The translations under genes were made by a program, and so were the position numbers. Below are positions 21,667 to 30,351 of a stretch of 32,772 nucleotides of DNA, piece by piece. This DNA is from an uncultured Verrucomicrobiota bacterium (GTDB lineage Bacteria; Verrucomicrobiota; Verrucomicrobiia; Limisphaerales; UBA9464): NCBI GenBank assembly GCA_903916195.1, contig CAIWVP010000125.1, positions 1 through 32,772 of the forward strand, written 5' to 3'. Positions within the stretch are counted from its first letter, which is position 1. Each line of letters starts with the position of its first letter. The notes beneath the pieces were generated by a model. The model was not told the DNA's origin. It saw only the letters and a list, made by a program, of their open reading frames with translations, and searched no databases.

Positions 21667-23025
21667 TCAATCCTTCAGCAGCTTGCGGATCGCGCCGAGC
21701 AGGATGGCTTCCGCCTCGGGGCCGACGTTCGAGGAGCGCGGCTCGGTCTCGTATCCGCCCTCGGTGTAGGCGCGCGCGGTGCCGATGTACCACGGGCCGT
21801 AGTCGCCGTAAGCCGCCATCGCCACGAAGCGGTCGGGACGCCCGGCTTTCGCGGCGAGCTGGTATTCCACGAACAACTCGCCGGGCAGATGCAGGATGCG
21901 GGCGCGTCCGAGCGCGAGGCAGCCGACGTCGATCTTCTGGCCGGCCTCGCAACGGCGGAGCCACGCGAGACGGGACGCGCCGCCCTGGGTGACGAACGGG
22001 GCGGTGCGGCCGCGCATCTCGGCCTGGAGCTTCGCGGCGTCGATGTGCTTGGACGGCGGCAGCGAGACCGCCTCGGTGCGCCATGCCACCGCATCGGCCG
22101 CCAGCGGCTCGCGCTGCGTCGCCGCCCAGGCGCGCTTCATGCCGTCCGCGAGCCGCTCGGCGAGCACGAGACGGTTGGTGGGCGAACCGTCGTTGTACTT
22201 CCCCGCGCCGATGTTGCCGCCGGCCCCGTTGAAGTGGACGTGCAGCGCGCCCGGGACGGCGAGCTGGCGCATGAAGCGCGCGATGCCGGGAAAATCAGGG
22301 TTCGCGATGCCGGTGCGGTAATAGCTCTGCGGATGCGTGGCGTAATAGCTCAGCACGGCGACCGGTCGTTCCCCGTCCCAGAAACTCACCAGCGAGATCT
22401 CCGGATCGATCGTGCCCTCCGGTTCCGCCCGGAGCGCCGGGTCGGTGGTCGCGGTGTAGCGCACGGTGCGGACCTTGCCGTCGGGCCCGAAGATGCGGCG
22501 GTTCGACGCGACCTGGTGCACGGGCGCCGACCCGAGGCCGAGGTGCGTCACCGTCACCGCGCCCTGCGATGCCCCGCGCACCGCGACATCGAGCCGGCGG
22601 AGGACCTCGCGCTGGAAGCCGCCCTCGAAGTTCAGCGCGTCGATGCCGCCGTCCTTCAGGATCTTCTCCGCGCCGAGGTCGCAGTCCGGCGCGTCGTGCT
22701 GGTGCAGCGTGTGGACGGCCACGCGGTCGGGCGTGGTGCCCGCGGCCCCGGCCAAGGTCCGGCAGAACGCGTCGTGGCCCTCGTTGGCGATGCCGAGCCA
22801 ATCCACCGCGCAGAGGACGATCGGACGGCCGGCGCCGAGCAGCACGATGCCGCGCGCGCGCAAGCCGAGGTCCCAGGCGTTGGTGACCGGATCGTAGGCC
22901 ATGCGGCTGCCGATCGGCGGCGTGGCATCGACATCGAAGGTGGCGAGCTTGAGCGCGTCGGCCCGTAGGAAGCCGCACAGGACGAGCGACAGCGCGATCA
23001 GGCGGGCGAGACGTCGGAGAACCAT
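21667..23025 (-). CDS. secreted neutral/alkaline ceramidase-like protein
   Basis: A 452-residue protein with a signal peptide ([19 protein letters not shown]) and an N-terminal domain of the neutral/alkaline non-lysosomal ceramidase family. [11 protein letters not shown] begins the domain, and the zinc motif is seen as LHQHDAP (His108, His110) with a third candidate His in [10 protein letters not shown]. Where ceramidases have the GDxSP nucleophile Ser loop, this protein reads [14 protein letters not shown], with no serine. It therefore may not cleave ceramide; an alternative hydrolase or binding role is possible. At ~450 residues it also lacks the C-terminal Ig-like domain of true ceramidases. 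It is the second gene behind the alpha/beta hydrolase, 73 nt downstream and on the same strand. Confidence 0.8.
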   Translation of the reverse strand: MVLRRLARLIALSLVLCGFLRADALKLATFDVDATPPIGSRMAYDPVTNAWDLGLRARGIVLLGAGRPIVLCAVDWLGIANEGHDAFCRTLAGAAGTTPDRVAVHTLHQHDAPDCDLGAEKILKDGGIDALNFEGGFQREVLRRLDVAVRGASQGAVTVTHLGLGSAPVHQVASNRRIFGPDGKVRTVRYTATTDPALRAEPEGTIDPEISLVSFWDGERPVAVLSYYATHPQSYYRTGIANPDFPGIARFMRQLAVPGALHVHFNGAGGNIGAGKYNDGSPTNRLVLAERLADGMKRAWAATQREPLAADAVAWRTEAVSLPPSKHIDAAKLQAEMRGRTAPFVTQGGASRLAWLRRCEAGQKIDVGCLALGRARILHLPGELFVEYQLAAKAGRPDRFVAMAAYGDYGPWYIGTARAYTEGGYETEPRSSNVGPEAEAILLGAIRKLLKD

Positions 23026-23098
23026 GGCGCGAGCGTAACGTCCCGGAGCGCGGCGTGAAGGCGGAAGCGGTCCCCTGCACAGGGCACGGCGGACCGGA

Positions 23099-24007
23099 TC
23101 ACGGCCGCAGATGCGCGTCGAACCAGTCCGCGAACTTCCGCACGTCCCAGACCATCGACAGCCATCCGTGGGTGCCGCCGGGATGGACGACGAGCTCGAC
23201 GGACCGGCCCAGTTCCTTCGCGCGGGCCTGGAAGCGCTGCGATTGGTCCAGCGGCACCAGCGTGTCGGCGTCGCCGTGGTGGATCAGCGTCGGCGGCAGG
23301 TTCGTCGTGATGTGGTGGATCGGCGACATCTCGCGGCCGGTGACCTTCCACGCGGCGAGATCCTGCGGTTCCTGCGCGAAGGCCTTGATGAAGCTCTTCG
23401 GCGCGCCGCCGTCGTGCAGGTTCTCGGTCGAGGCGCCGAGGTCCAGCAGGTCCGTCACCGGATAGAAGATCGCCACCGCCTGCACCGCGCTGCTCTCGCG
23501 GTCGACCGGGTCCGGCGCGTCGGCGCGGCCCGGTCCGCCCCGCGTGGCCAGCATGAGGCCCAGGTGGCCGCCGGCGCTGCCGCCGCTCACGCCGAGCCGC
23601 GCCGGGTCCACGCCGTTCTCGCGGGCGTGCAGCCGGATGAAGCGCATGGCCCGGTGCACGTCGTCGACGGTCTCCATCACCGTCGCCTCGGGCTGCGACA
23701 CGTGGCAGACCGGGAACACCGTGTAGCCGCGACGCAGCAGCGCCGCGACCATCCACGGGCGGAAGGCGTTCGTGCCCGATCTCCATCCGCCGCTGACCAT
23801 GAACGCGACGCCGAGGCCGTTGGGATGGACCGGCCGCACGACCTCCATCGTGAGGTCATGCCCGTGGCGCCGGCCGTAGACGATGCCGGTGGTGCGCTCG
23901 AAGGAAGGATGGAAGTAGACCCAGACGGACCCGGCCGCGATGCCGAGCGCGAGCACGAGAGCCGCCAGGATCTTCGGGACCGTCCAGAGAAGCCGCCGGA
24001 TGTTCAT
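23099..24007 (-). CDS. membrane-anchored alpha/beta hydrolase (acetyl esterase-like)
   Basis: A 302-residue protein with an N-terminal membrane anchor (residues ~10-32) and an alpha/beta hydrolase domain. The triad is visible: Ser144 in [12 protein letters not shown], Asp246 in [10 protein letters not shown] and His280 in HPGGTHGW. The fold order (oxyanion VSGGW near residue 71, nucleophile elbow at 144) fits the BD-FAE/acetyl-esterase group that removes acyl groups from polysaccharides or small esters. It probably acts outside the cytoplasmic membrane. Start at ATG 24007 begins the anchor; an open extension to 24145 is arginine-rich and not protein-like. Its promoter must lie in the 184-nt gap shared with the divergent glycosidase. 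Confidence 0.85.
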   Translation of the reverse strand: MNIRRLLWTVPKILAALVLALGIAAGSVWVYFHPSFERTTGIVYGRRHGHDLTMEVVRPVHPNGLGVAFMVSGGWRSGTNAFRPWMVAALLRRGYTVFPVCHVSQPEATVMETVDDVHRAMRFIRLHARENGVDPARLGVSGGSAGGHLGLMLATRGGPGRADAPDPVDRESSAVQAVAIFYPVTDLLDLGASTENLHDGGAPKSFIKAFAQEPQDLAAWKVTGREMSPIHHITTNLPPTLIHHGDADTLVPLDQSQRFQARAKELGRSVELVVHPGGTHGWLSMVWDVRKFADWFDAHLRP

Positions 24008-24134
24008 GACAGGAGCGTCTCTCTTCACAGGCGCCCGGCCAAGCCTGGAACCGGCAGCCTTGCACCCTGGGGAGACCGGTCGGCGGGGATCCGGACGCTG
24101 CCGGGAGCGGAACGCGGTGCAACGGACCCGGAAA

Positions 24135-24163
24135 TTGAAAAGCACCGATCACCCGGTTCCAAT
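24135..24163 (+). promoter_or_regulatory. candidate promoter of the agarase-like gene
   Basis: TTGAAA (24135-24140, 5 of 6 bases match consensus) is separated by 17 nt from TCCAAT (24158-24163, 4 of 6). The expected start, near 24170, leaves a leader of about 20 nt before the ATG at 24192. This supports 24192 over the upstream ATG at 24162, which falls within the -10 box. Confidence 0.45.
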
Positions 24164-24191
24164 GGCATCGTGGTCCTGTCACCATCACCGC

Positions 24192-26024
24192 ATGCGATCC
24201 TGCAGGACAAATCGGCTGCTCGGGATGGTCGCGCTGATGGCGTGGTCGTTCGTCTGGGCGTCCGGGGCCGGGGCCGGTGATGACCGGCACGGAGACCAAG
24301 GCGGCTTCAAGGTCGCGCGAGCCGATGGGGCCTGGTGGTTCATCGGACCTTCCGGCCAGCGCTTCTTCTCGGTCGGCGTCTGCGTGCTGTCGCAAGGCGC
24401 GACCCGCGAGGCCTACGATCCCGAGAACCCGGCCTACGCCGCGTGGCGCCAGCATGTGGCGCCGAGCGCGTGGGCCGACGTGGAACTGCGGCGGCTCTCG
24501 TCGTGGGGATTCACCACGCTCGGGGGTTGGGCGGACCTGCCTCCGCTCCGCTCGTCGTCGGCGCAGACCCTCTGCATCACGCCGGTGCTGCATATCGGCG
24601 CGGCCGCCGGCGCGCCGTGGTGGGACATGTGGGACGAGGTCAATCTCCGCCGCATGGAAGAGACCGCGCGCGCCCAGATCGGGCCGCTCCGCGATGACCC
24701 GCGGGTGGTCGGCTATTTCAGCGACAACGAGCTCGGATGGTGGAATGCGACGTTGTGGAAGATGACGCTCGAGCAGCCTTCCGGCAGCGGCCAAAGGCAC
24801 CGGCTCGTCGCGTTGTTGCGCGAGACCTACGACGGCGATTGGAAGAAGCTGCTCGCCGATTTCGAACCGGAGAACGCGTCGGGCTGGTCGCAGCTCCGCC
24901 GCGGCGGGATGCTCTTCCTGCGGCCGGGAGGCGACGGCGTCCACGTGATGCGCCGGTTCCTCGGCATGGTCGCGGACCGGTATTACGAGGTCATGCGCGG
25001 GCTCATCCGGAAGAACGATCCGGACGCGCTGTTCCTCGGGGACCGTTACCAATCCTTCTTCTACCCGGAGGTCGCCCGCGCCTCGGCGCGGCACGTCGAC
25101 GTCGCGTCGAGCAATCTGAACGCCCACTGGGACGATGGCTCGTTCCTGCGCTGTTATCCGGAAACGCTCCACGTGCTCACCGGGAAGCCGGTGATCGTCA
25201 GCGAGTTCTACGCGTCCGCCCGCGACAACCGCAGCGGCAACCGCAACTCGCACGGCACCTATCCTGTCGCGCCGACGCAGGCCGCGAGGGCCGAGGTCGC
25301 GCGGACGACGCTCGGCTCGTTGGCGCGCCTGCCCTTTGTCGTCGGCGCGGACTGGTTCCAGTTCTCGGATGAACCGACCCACGGGCGCGAGGACGGCGAG
25401 AACTTCAACTTCGGGTTGGTCGACATCCACGACCGTCCCTACGAGGAGCTCGTCGAAGTGTTCCGGTCGATCGACGCCGGACGTCGTCATTCGGTGGCGT
25501 CGTCGCCGAGGCCGGATGCGTCGCAAGGGATCCCGCCTGCGCCGCCGGATCCGTTCGCCGATTTCCTGCCGCCCCGGGCGATGCGTGCCTGGGATCGCGA
25601 GCGGGGTTTCGTGAAGCCGTCCGGCGAGGCGCCCTTGGCGGATCTCTACGTCTGCTGGAGCCCGCGCGGGCTCTTTGTCGGGCTCTACTCGCTGGACATC
25701 GTGGAGCCTGCCTACTACCGCGGCACCTCGGTGCCGAAAGCCGACCGCGCGCTTTGGTCCCTCCGGGTGGACGGCCGCGAGATCGTCCGTGCGCGTATCG
25801 GCGCCGGCCGCGAACCGGTCTGGAGCGAGCCGAAGGTGCGCGTCGAGAACGCCTCGGGCGTGGGCAGCAACGTCAGCAACGTCGCCGGCATGGAGATCCC
25901 CGCCGCGTTGCTCGGCCATGATGAGCTGCGCCCGGGCGACACCATCGAGATCGATTGCACCCTGCTCACCCACGGTCGCGCCTACCGCGTCGACTGGAAG
26001 GGGCGATTCATCTTGGCGCGTTAG
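24192..26024 (+). CDS. secreted agarase-like glycoside hydrolase with C-terminal carbohydrate-binding-like domain
   Basis: A 610-residue exported protein with a signal peptide (RLLGMVALMAWSFVWASGAG). Residues ~38-480 resemble the GH-A clan enzymes often annotated as beta-agarase: the opening DGAWWFIGPSGQRFFSVGV (45-63), the general acid/base Glu180 in GYFSDNELGWW, and the nucleophile Glu338 in VIVSEFYAS. Retaining hydrolysis of a marine-type or cell-wall polysaccharide is likely, but the substrate cannot be read off. Residues ~500-610 (ADLYVCWSPRGLFVGLYSLD, DRALW, then WSEPKVRVEN) look like a CBM9-type sugar-binding domain. It is divergent from the alpha/beta hydrolase gene, and its last 17 bases overlap the 3' end of the small membrane protein gene on the other strand. 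Confidence 0.82.
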   Translation: MRSCRTNRLLGMVALMAWSFVWASGAGAGDDRHGDQGGFKVARADGAWWFIGPSGQRFFSVGVCVLSQGATREAYDPENPAYAAWRQHVAPSAWADVELRRLSSWGFTTLGGWADLPPLRSSSAQTLCITPVLHIGAAAGAPWWDMWDEVNLRRMEETARAQIGPLRDDPRVVGYFSDNELGWWNATLWKMTLEQPSGSGQRHRLVALLRETYDGDWKKLLADFEPENASGWSQLRRGGMLFLRPGGDGVHVMRRFLGMVADRYYEVMRGLIRKNDPDALFLGDRYQSFFYPEVARASARHVDVASSNLNAHWDDGSFLRCYPETLHVLTGKPVIVSEFYASARDNRSGNRNSHGTYPVAPTQAARAEVARTTLGSLARLPFVVGADWFQFSDEPTHGREDGENFNFGLVDIHDRPYEELVEVFRSIDAGRRHSVASSPRPDASQGIPPAPPDPFADFLPPRAMRAWDRERGFVKPSGEAPLADLYVCWSPRGLFVGLYSLDIVEPAYYRGTSVPKADRALWSLRVDGREIVRARIGAGREPVWSEPKVRVENASGVGSNVSNVAGMEIPAALLGHDELRPGDTIEIDCTLLTHGRAYRVDWKGRFILAR

Positions 26025-26433
26025 CCGGCGCCGATGCCCCGCCGCCGAAATGCAGCGACACGAGCGTCCCGGCGAAGAAGGCGGACATCTGCGTGCCGCC
26101 GGTGGATTCGGAGGTCAGCCACAGACCGGAGCTGGGCTGCACGAGCACGAACAGGCTCCACACGAGCATCCAGGTCAGCTTCGTCGGTGCGCGGCGTCCG
26201 AGGAACCCGCCGTCCAGCGGCGCGCACGCGGCCAAGGCGGACGCCAGAGACCCGCACGAGAGCGTCAGGCCCGGGAACTTGGCCAGCAGGGTCTTGCCGA
26301 ACGTGTCGCCGAACCATGCCGGGTACCCGGAGACGACCTTCCCGATGCCGGCGAATCCCCACACCATGAGGAAGAGCAGGTGGATCGCGAGCAGCGCTCC
26401 GCCGCGGGCCTGGGAAGCCGGGGATGCCTTCAT
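26008..26433 (-). CDS. small membrane protein, DoxX-like
   Basis: A 141-residue protein with four hydrophobic segments (about residues 12-32, 48-70, 85-103 and 113-128) and few charged residues. The start KASPASQARGGALLAIHLLF and the FAGIGKVVSGYPAWFGDTF segment after the first helix are of the kind seen in DoxX/DoxD-like and related small membrane proteins, often annotated as unknown. No redox or catalytic motif is visible. Its 3' end overlaps the agarase-like gene by 17 nt in tail-to-tail orientation, which may couple their termination. The start at 26433 leaves a short cytoplasmic N-terminus; the frame is open much further upstream, but that translation is a high-GC shadow. Confidence 0.65.
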   Translation of the reverse strand: MKASPASQARGGALLAIHLLFLMVWGFAGIGKVVSGYPAWFGDTFGKTLLAKFPGLTLSCGSLASALAACAPLDGGFLGRRAPTKLTWMLVWSLFVLVQPSSGLWLTSESTGGTQMSAFFAGTLVSLHFGGGASAPANAPR

Positions 26434-26618
26434 GACGAGGCAAGGATGAGCGGTCCCGAGGCCCGCTTGCGAGCCGTCCGGTCGTTCCCTTCGATCGAGG
26501 GCTTGGCGCGTTCCGACGCTCCGTGCACTGCACCGAAGGCCGACTGGACGTCGGTGCGGAGAGGTTCGTCGACGCGACCTGGCGCGGGGACATCCGTGGT
26601 CGGTGCTGGAGGCGGATG

Positions 26619-26628
26619 ATGACGTCAT
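26619..26628 (+). promoter_or_regulatory. palindrome ATGACGTCAT upstream of the aminopeptidase gene
   Basis: A perfect 10-bp palindrome around TGACGTCA, 54 nt before the aminopeptidase ATG. A second copy of the TGACGTCA core is at 16654-16661, inside CTGACGTCAG and upstream of the lamin-tail operon promoter. Two copies of an 8-bp palindrome in 33 kb may be chance. Confidence 0.2.
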
Positions 26629-26682
26629 GGTCACCGCACCGTTGTTGCCACCGCCTCGGCTTCCGGCCCAACCTTGCTTGCC

Positions 26683-27975
26683 ATGCGCCACGCCCCGATC
26701 CCGTCCCGGCTCTTCGTCGAGAACCGCGCCCGCCTCGCCCGCCTGATGTTGCCGGGCTCGCTCGCGGTCGTGAATGCCAACGACATCCTGCCCACGAACG
26801 CCGACGGCACGCTCCGGTTGGTCGCCAACTCCGACCTGTTCTGGCTCACCGGCGTGAACCAGGAGGAGTCCGTCCTCGTGCTCTTCCCGGATGCGGCCGA
26901 CGAGAAGCACCGCGAGGTCCTGTTCCTGCGCGAGACCAGCGAGCTCATCGCCATATGGGAAGGCCACAAGCTCACCAAGGACGAGGCGCGCCGGATCACC
27001 GGGATCCAGCAGATCCATTGGATCTCCGAATTCCCCGTCGTCCTGCACAAGCTGATGTGCGAGGCGGAGCACGTGTACCTCAACACCAATGAGCACAAGC
27101 GCTCGGTCTCCGAGGTGGAGACCCGCGACGCCCGCTTCATCGCCGGGCTCCAGGCGCGGTATCCGCTGCATGACTACCAGCGGCTCGCCCGGTTGCTGCA
27201 CCGGCTCCGCGTGGTCAAGACGGCGGATGAAGTGGCGCTGCTCCAGAAGGCCTGCGACCTCACCCAAGCGGGCTTCGAGCGGGTGGCCCGATACGTCAGA
27301 CCCGGTGTCAACGAGCTGGAGCTGGAGGCGGAGTTCATCCACGAGTTCACGCGCGGTGGCGGCGGGTTCGCCTACAACCCCATCATCGCCAGCGGCGCCA
27401 ACGCCTGCGTGCTGCACTACATCGAGAACGACGGGCCCTGCAGATCCGGCGACCTGCTGCTGCTCGACGTCGCCGCGACCCATGCGAACTACAACGCCGA
27501 CCTCACGCGCACCATCCCGGTGAACGGCAGGTTCACCCAGCGCCAGCGCCAGGTCTACGACGCCGTCCTCCGCGTGCTGCGCGCGCAGATCGCCGGCCTG
27601 GTCCCGGGCAAGAAGCCCGCCGATTGGCAGAAGGAGTGCGAGCAGCACATCGAGAAGGAGTGCGTGGACCTCGGCTTGATCACGACGCGCGACATCAAGC
27701 GGCAAGACCCGGAGAAGCCGGCCTACCGCAGATATTTCATGCACGGTTGCGGCCATCCGCTCGGTCTCGACGTCCACGACGTCGGGTTCACGACCGAGCC
27801 CTTCGCTGCAGGTTGGGTGATGACCGTCGAGCCCGCGATCTACATCCAGGAGGAAGGATTCGCGGTGCGTCTGGAGAACGACATCCTCATCAAGGCCGGT
27901 GGCAACGTCGACCTGATGGCCGACATCCCGCTCGAAGCCGACGAGATCGAGTCGCTGATGGCCAAGCGGCGTTGA
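26683..27975 (+). CDS. pepP: Xaa-Pro aminopeptidase (M24B)
   Basis: A 430-residue cytoplasmic aminopeptidase P. The N-terminal domain (1-170) contains SDLFWLTGVNQEESVLVL, typical of the aminopeptidase P N-terminal fold. The catalytic pita-bread domain carries all five metal ligands: Asp262 (LLLDVAATH), Asp273 (NADLTRTIPV), His358 (MHGCGHPLGLDVHD), Glu383 (MTVEPAIYI) and Glu398 (RLENDILI). It removes the N-terminal residue from peptides with proline in the second position, using two Mn ions. Length and motif order match E. coli PepP. ATG at 26683 is preferred over the in-frame TTG at 26674. The gene after it, on the same strand, is 184 nt away. Confidence 0.95.
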   Translation: MRHAPIPSRLFVENRARLARLMLPGSLAVVNANDILPTNADGTLRLVANSDLFWLTGVNQEESVLVLFPDAADEKHREVLFLRETSELIAIWEGHKLTKDEARRITGIQQIHWISEFPVVLHKLMCEAEHVYLNTNEHKRSVSEVETRDARFIAGLQARYPLHDYQRLARLLHRLRVVKTADEVALLQKACDLTQAGFERVARYVRPGVNELELEAEFIHEFTRGGGGFAYNPIIASGANACVLHYIENDGPCRSGDLLLLDVAATHANYNADLTRTIPVNGRFTQRQRQVYDAVLRVLRAQIAGLVPGKKPADWQKECEQHIEKECVDLGLITTRDIKRQDPEKPAYRRYFMHGCGHPLGLDVHDVGFTTEPFAAGWVMTVEPAIYIQEEGFAVRLENDILIKAGGNVDLMADIPLEADEIESLMAKRR

Positions 27976-28159
27976 GATCTCCGGGGTCCTCTGCCGTGGT
28001 GCGGACGGCGTCCCGCCATTCCGGGAGCCGGTGCAAAGCACCCTGGCCCGGCCGGTTGGAGGCGGAGATCGAAGAGGGGCCGTACCCGGCCCGGTGCAGG
28101 CCGATGGCGCGGCGCAAATCGGTGTCCAACCGGGCGACGCCGTGGTCTGCTTCCGCTCC

Positions 28160-29197
28160 GTGAACTGCTTCGTCACCGGTGCCTCGGGATTCGTCGGCGC
28201 GAACCTCGTCCACGAGCTCGTCGCGCGGGGACATCGCGTCCGCGCCCTCCTGCGGCCGGGAGCGGATGTGCGCGGCCTCGCCGGTGCGGCGCACGAACGC
28301 GTCGAGGGCGACATCACCGACAAATCGGACACGCTCGCCGAGCGGATGCGCGGATGCGACTGGTGCTTCCACGTCGCGGCGAGCTACGCGCTGTGGCTTC
28401 CGGACTACGGGCCGATGTTCCGCGCGAACGTGCTCGGCACCCAGAAGGTCATCCGTGGCGCGATGAAGGCCGGATGTTCCCGCATCGTGTACACCAGCAC
28501 GGTCGGTTGCATCGGTCTGCCCAAACACGGTCCCGGCGACCGCATCATCCCGACCGACGAGAAGGCGCCGGTCTCCGAGGTGCAGATGTCGAACCCGTAC
28601 AAGCTCTCCAAATGGCAGGCCGAGGTCGCCGCGCGCGAGCTCGTGCAGCAGGGCGCGCCGGTCGTCATCGTGAACCCGAGCGCACCGGTCGGTCCCCGCG
28701 ACGTCAAACCCACCCCCACCGGCAAGGTCATCGTCGACCATCTCAACCGTGCGATGCCGGGCTACCTCGACACCGGGCTCAATTTCGTCCACGTCCGCGA
28801 CGTGGCGGTCGGGCACATCCTCGCCGCCGAGAAGGGCCGGGTCGGCGAGCGCTACATCCTCGGCCATCGCGACGGGAACTGGACGATGCAGCACGCGTTC
28901 CAGGAGATCGAGCGCCTTTCAGGCGTCCCCGGGCCCCGGATGCGGGTGCCGTACTCGTTGGCGCTGGCGGCGGCACACGTGGATGAGTTCGTGTCGAAGT
29001 TCACGGGCAAGCCGCCCAAGGCCCCGCTCGCCGGCGTGCGCATGGCGAAGCACACCATGTGGTTCAACCCCGCCAAGGCCGTGACCGAGCTCGGCATGCC
29101 GCAGACGCCGCCGGCCGAGGCGCTCGCGGACGCCATCCGCTGGTTCCGCGACAACGGCTATGTGCGCCGCTTGCGTCCCGGAACCGGGCGCGCCTAG
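28160..29197 (+). CDS. HpnA-like NAD-dependent epimerase/dehydratase (hopanoid-associated or dihydroflavonol reductase-like)
   Basis: A 345-residue extended short-chain dehydrogenase. The cofactor motif GASGFVG is at 7-13 and the catalytic Tyr147-x3-Lys151 in NPYKLSK, with Ser113 in YTSTVG. The segment FHVAASYALW and the NPSAPVGPRDVKPTPTGKV block are strongly reminiscent of HpnA, the hopanoid-associated sugar epimerase family. No squalene-hopene cyclase or other hpn gene is nearby, so hopanoid function is not shown by context. GTG at 28160 is the start that opens directly on the Rossmann fold (VNCFVTGASGF); a GTG at 28142 is an alternative. Confidence 0.85.
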   Translation: MNCFVTGASGFVGANLVHELVARGHRVRALLRPGADVRGLAGAAHERVEGDITDKSDTLAERMRGCDWCFHVAASYALWLPDYGPMFRANVLGTQKVIRGAMKAGCSRIVYTSTVGCIGLPKHGPGDRIIPTDEKAPVSEVQMSNPYKLSKWQAEVAARELVQQGAPVVIVNPSAPVGPRDVKPTPTGKVIVDHLNRAMPGYLDTGLNFVHVRDVAVGHILAAEKGRVGERYILGHRDGNWTMQHAFQEIERLSGVPGPRMRVPYSLALAAAHVDEFVSKFTGKPPKAPLAGVRMAKHTMWFNPAKAVTELGMPQTPPAEALADAIRWFRDNGYVRRLRPGTGRA

Positions 29198-29200
29198 GGT
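29171..29200 (+). promoter_or_regulatory. candidate promoter of the Dabb-domain gene
   Basis: TTGCGT (29171-29176) and TAGGGT (29195-29200) are spaced by 18 nt. The -10 box overlaps the stop codon of the HpnA-like gene. The ATG at 29234 follows 33 nt later. It is only a moderate match to consensus. Confidence 0.3.
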
Positions 29201-29233
29201 CTTCGCCACGTTCCTTCCGCATCCTCGCCCGAA

Positions 29234-29680
29234 ATGAAACTCCAGCCCCTCCTCTGCGCCGCGCTCCTCGCCGCGTGCGCTTCCATCGCCATGCCCAAAG
29301 CCGCCGCCCAAGACACCAAACCCTCCAAGGCCGCGAAAGCGGGCAAGAAATCCGAGAGCAAGAAGGCCAAGGCCGGGAAGCTCCAGCACGTGGTCGCTTT
29401 CAAGTTCAAGGACACCGCGAGCAAGGACGACGTGAAGAAGGTCGAGGAGGCGTTCCGCGCGCTGAAGACCAAGATCCCGCAGGTCCAAAAGCTCGCCTGG
29501 GGCCTGAACAACAGTCCTGAAGGACTGAACAAGGGCTGCACCCACGGATGGATCCTCACCTTCAACTCCGAGGAGGACCGCAACGCCTACCTCGTGCATC
29601 CGGACCACAAGGAATTCGGCACCCTCGTGAAGCCGCTGATCGCGGACGTGTTCGTGCTCGATTTCTGGGCGAAGGATTGA
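29234..29680 (+). CDS. Dabb-domain (stress-responsive alpha/beta barrel) putative lipoprotein
   Basis: A 148-residue protein. Residues 1-25 are an export signal (MKLQPLLCAALLAACASIA), with a lipobox-like LAAC at 12-15 that would make Cys15 the lipidation site; cleavage by signal peptidase I after AAA (residues 23-25) is the alternative. A Lys/Ala/Ser-rich linker (~26-50) leads to a ferredoxin-like Dabb domain at ~50-147: LQHVVAFKFKDTASKDDVK, LAWGLNNSPEG, and YLVHPDHKEFGTLVKPLIAD, which carries the typical HPxH motif. Dabb proteins form small dimeric barrels; in bacteria their substrates are mostly unknown. An exported version is notable, since many Dabb proteins are cytosolic. It faces the Nudix gene tail to tail. 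Confidence 0.85.
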   Translation: MKLQPLLCAALLAACASIAMPKAAAQDTKPSKAAKAGKKSESKKAKAGKLQHVVAFKFKDTASKDDVKKVEEAFRALKTKIPQVQKLAWGLNNSPEGLNKGCTHGWILTFNSEEDRNAYLVHPDHKEFGTLVKPLIADVFVLDFWAKD

Positions 29681-29698
29681 GGTCCGCCGCCGGCCGGG

Positions 29699-30223
29699 TC
29701 AGGCCTCGACCGTCACGCGAGCCAGAAGTTCGGCCAAGCGGTCGATGAGTGGCTGCTGCGTGAACTTCATCCGCTCGCGGGCCGCGGGCACCGTGAAGAA
29801 CGCCGCGCGGTCGATCTCCGGCCAGGTCGACCAACGGCCGGAGCCGGGCGGCCATTCGATGTCGACGGTGTTGCTCTGGATCGGGCAGCCGTCCTCCCAA
29901 TCGCCGGAGAACGCCCAAGCGTGGACGGTCTTGCCGCCTTTCTGTCGGATCGACCCGAGCTCGATGAACGGGCCGGAAGGCTCGATACCGACCTCTTCCT
30001 GGAATTCGCGGATGGCGGCCTCGAGCAGTTGTTCGCCGGGCTCGACCTCGCCCTTCGGGATGGTCCAGACGTCGTGCTCCTTGTTCGGGAACCAGGGTCC
30101 GCCGGGACGCGCGATGAACACCTGCAGTTCGCCGTCCATCTGCCGGTACATCAACAGGCCGGCGCTCACCCGCGAACGGCGGGTGGAGGATCGGTTGTCA
30201 GGTCTGGCAAGTTTCGGAGGCAC
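29699..30223 (-). CDS. Nudix hydrolase
   Basis: A 174-residue protein from GTG 30223. The Nudix box is exact: G58 x5 E64 x7 REFQEEVGI (72-80), preceded by WTIPKGEVEPGE. Early residues SAGLLMYRQMDGELQVFIAR and the NKEHDVW segment fit the MutT/Ap4A hydrolase-like group, which remove nucleoside diphosphate linked to another moiety with Mg. The short basic N-terminus (LARPDNRSSTRRSR) is likely disordered. The frame is open up to 30355; the internal GTG is chosen because the extra residues look like shadow sequence. It overlaps no other gene and ends 18 nt from the Dabb gene. Confidence 0.9.
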   Translation of the reverse strand: MPPKLARPDNRSSTRRSRVSAGLLMYRQMDGELQVFIARPGGPWFPNKEHDVWTIPKGEVEPGEQLLEAAIREFQEEVGIEPSGPFIELGSIRQKGGKTVHAWAFSGDWEDGCPIQSNTVDIEWPPGSGRWSTWPEIDRAAFFTVPAARERMKFTQQPLIDRLAELLARVTVEA

Positions 30224-30351
30224 GGTCGGGCCCGGAGCCACCGGACGACGTGCGCGACCGGTGGAGCCGAGGCTGTACGTTTGTAAGGGATCGGTGACGC
30301 CGAGGCAACGAAAGTCTCGGCGGAATCCAGGGCCCGCATCGGCAAACGCGG

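Noticed and set aside
23856-25973. 705-codon minus-strand frame
   Set aside because: Antisense of the agarase-like gene, which has clear catalytic motifs and a signal peptide; the minus frame has none.
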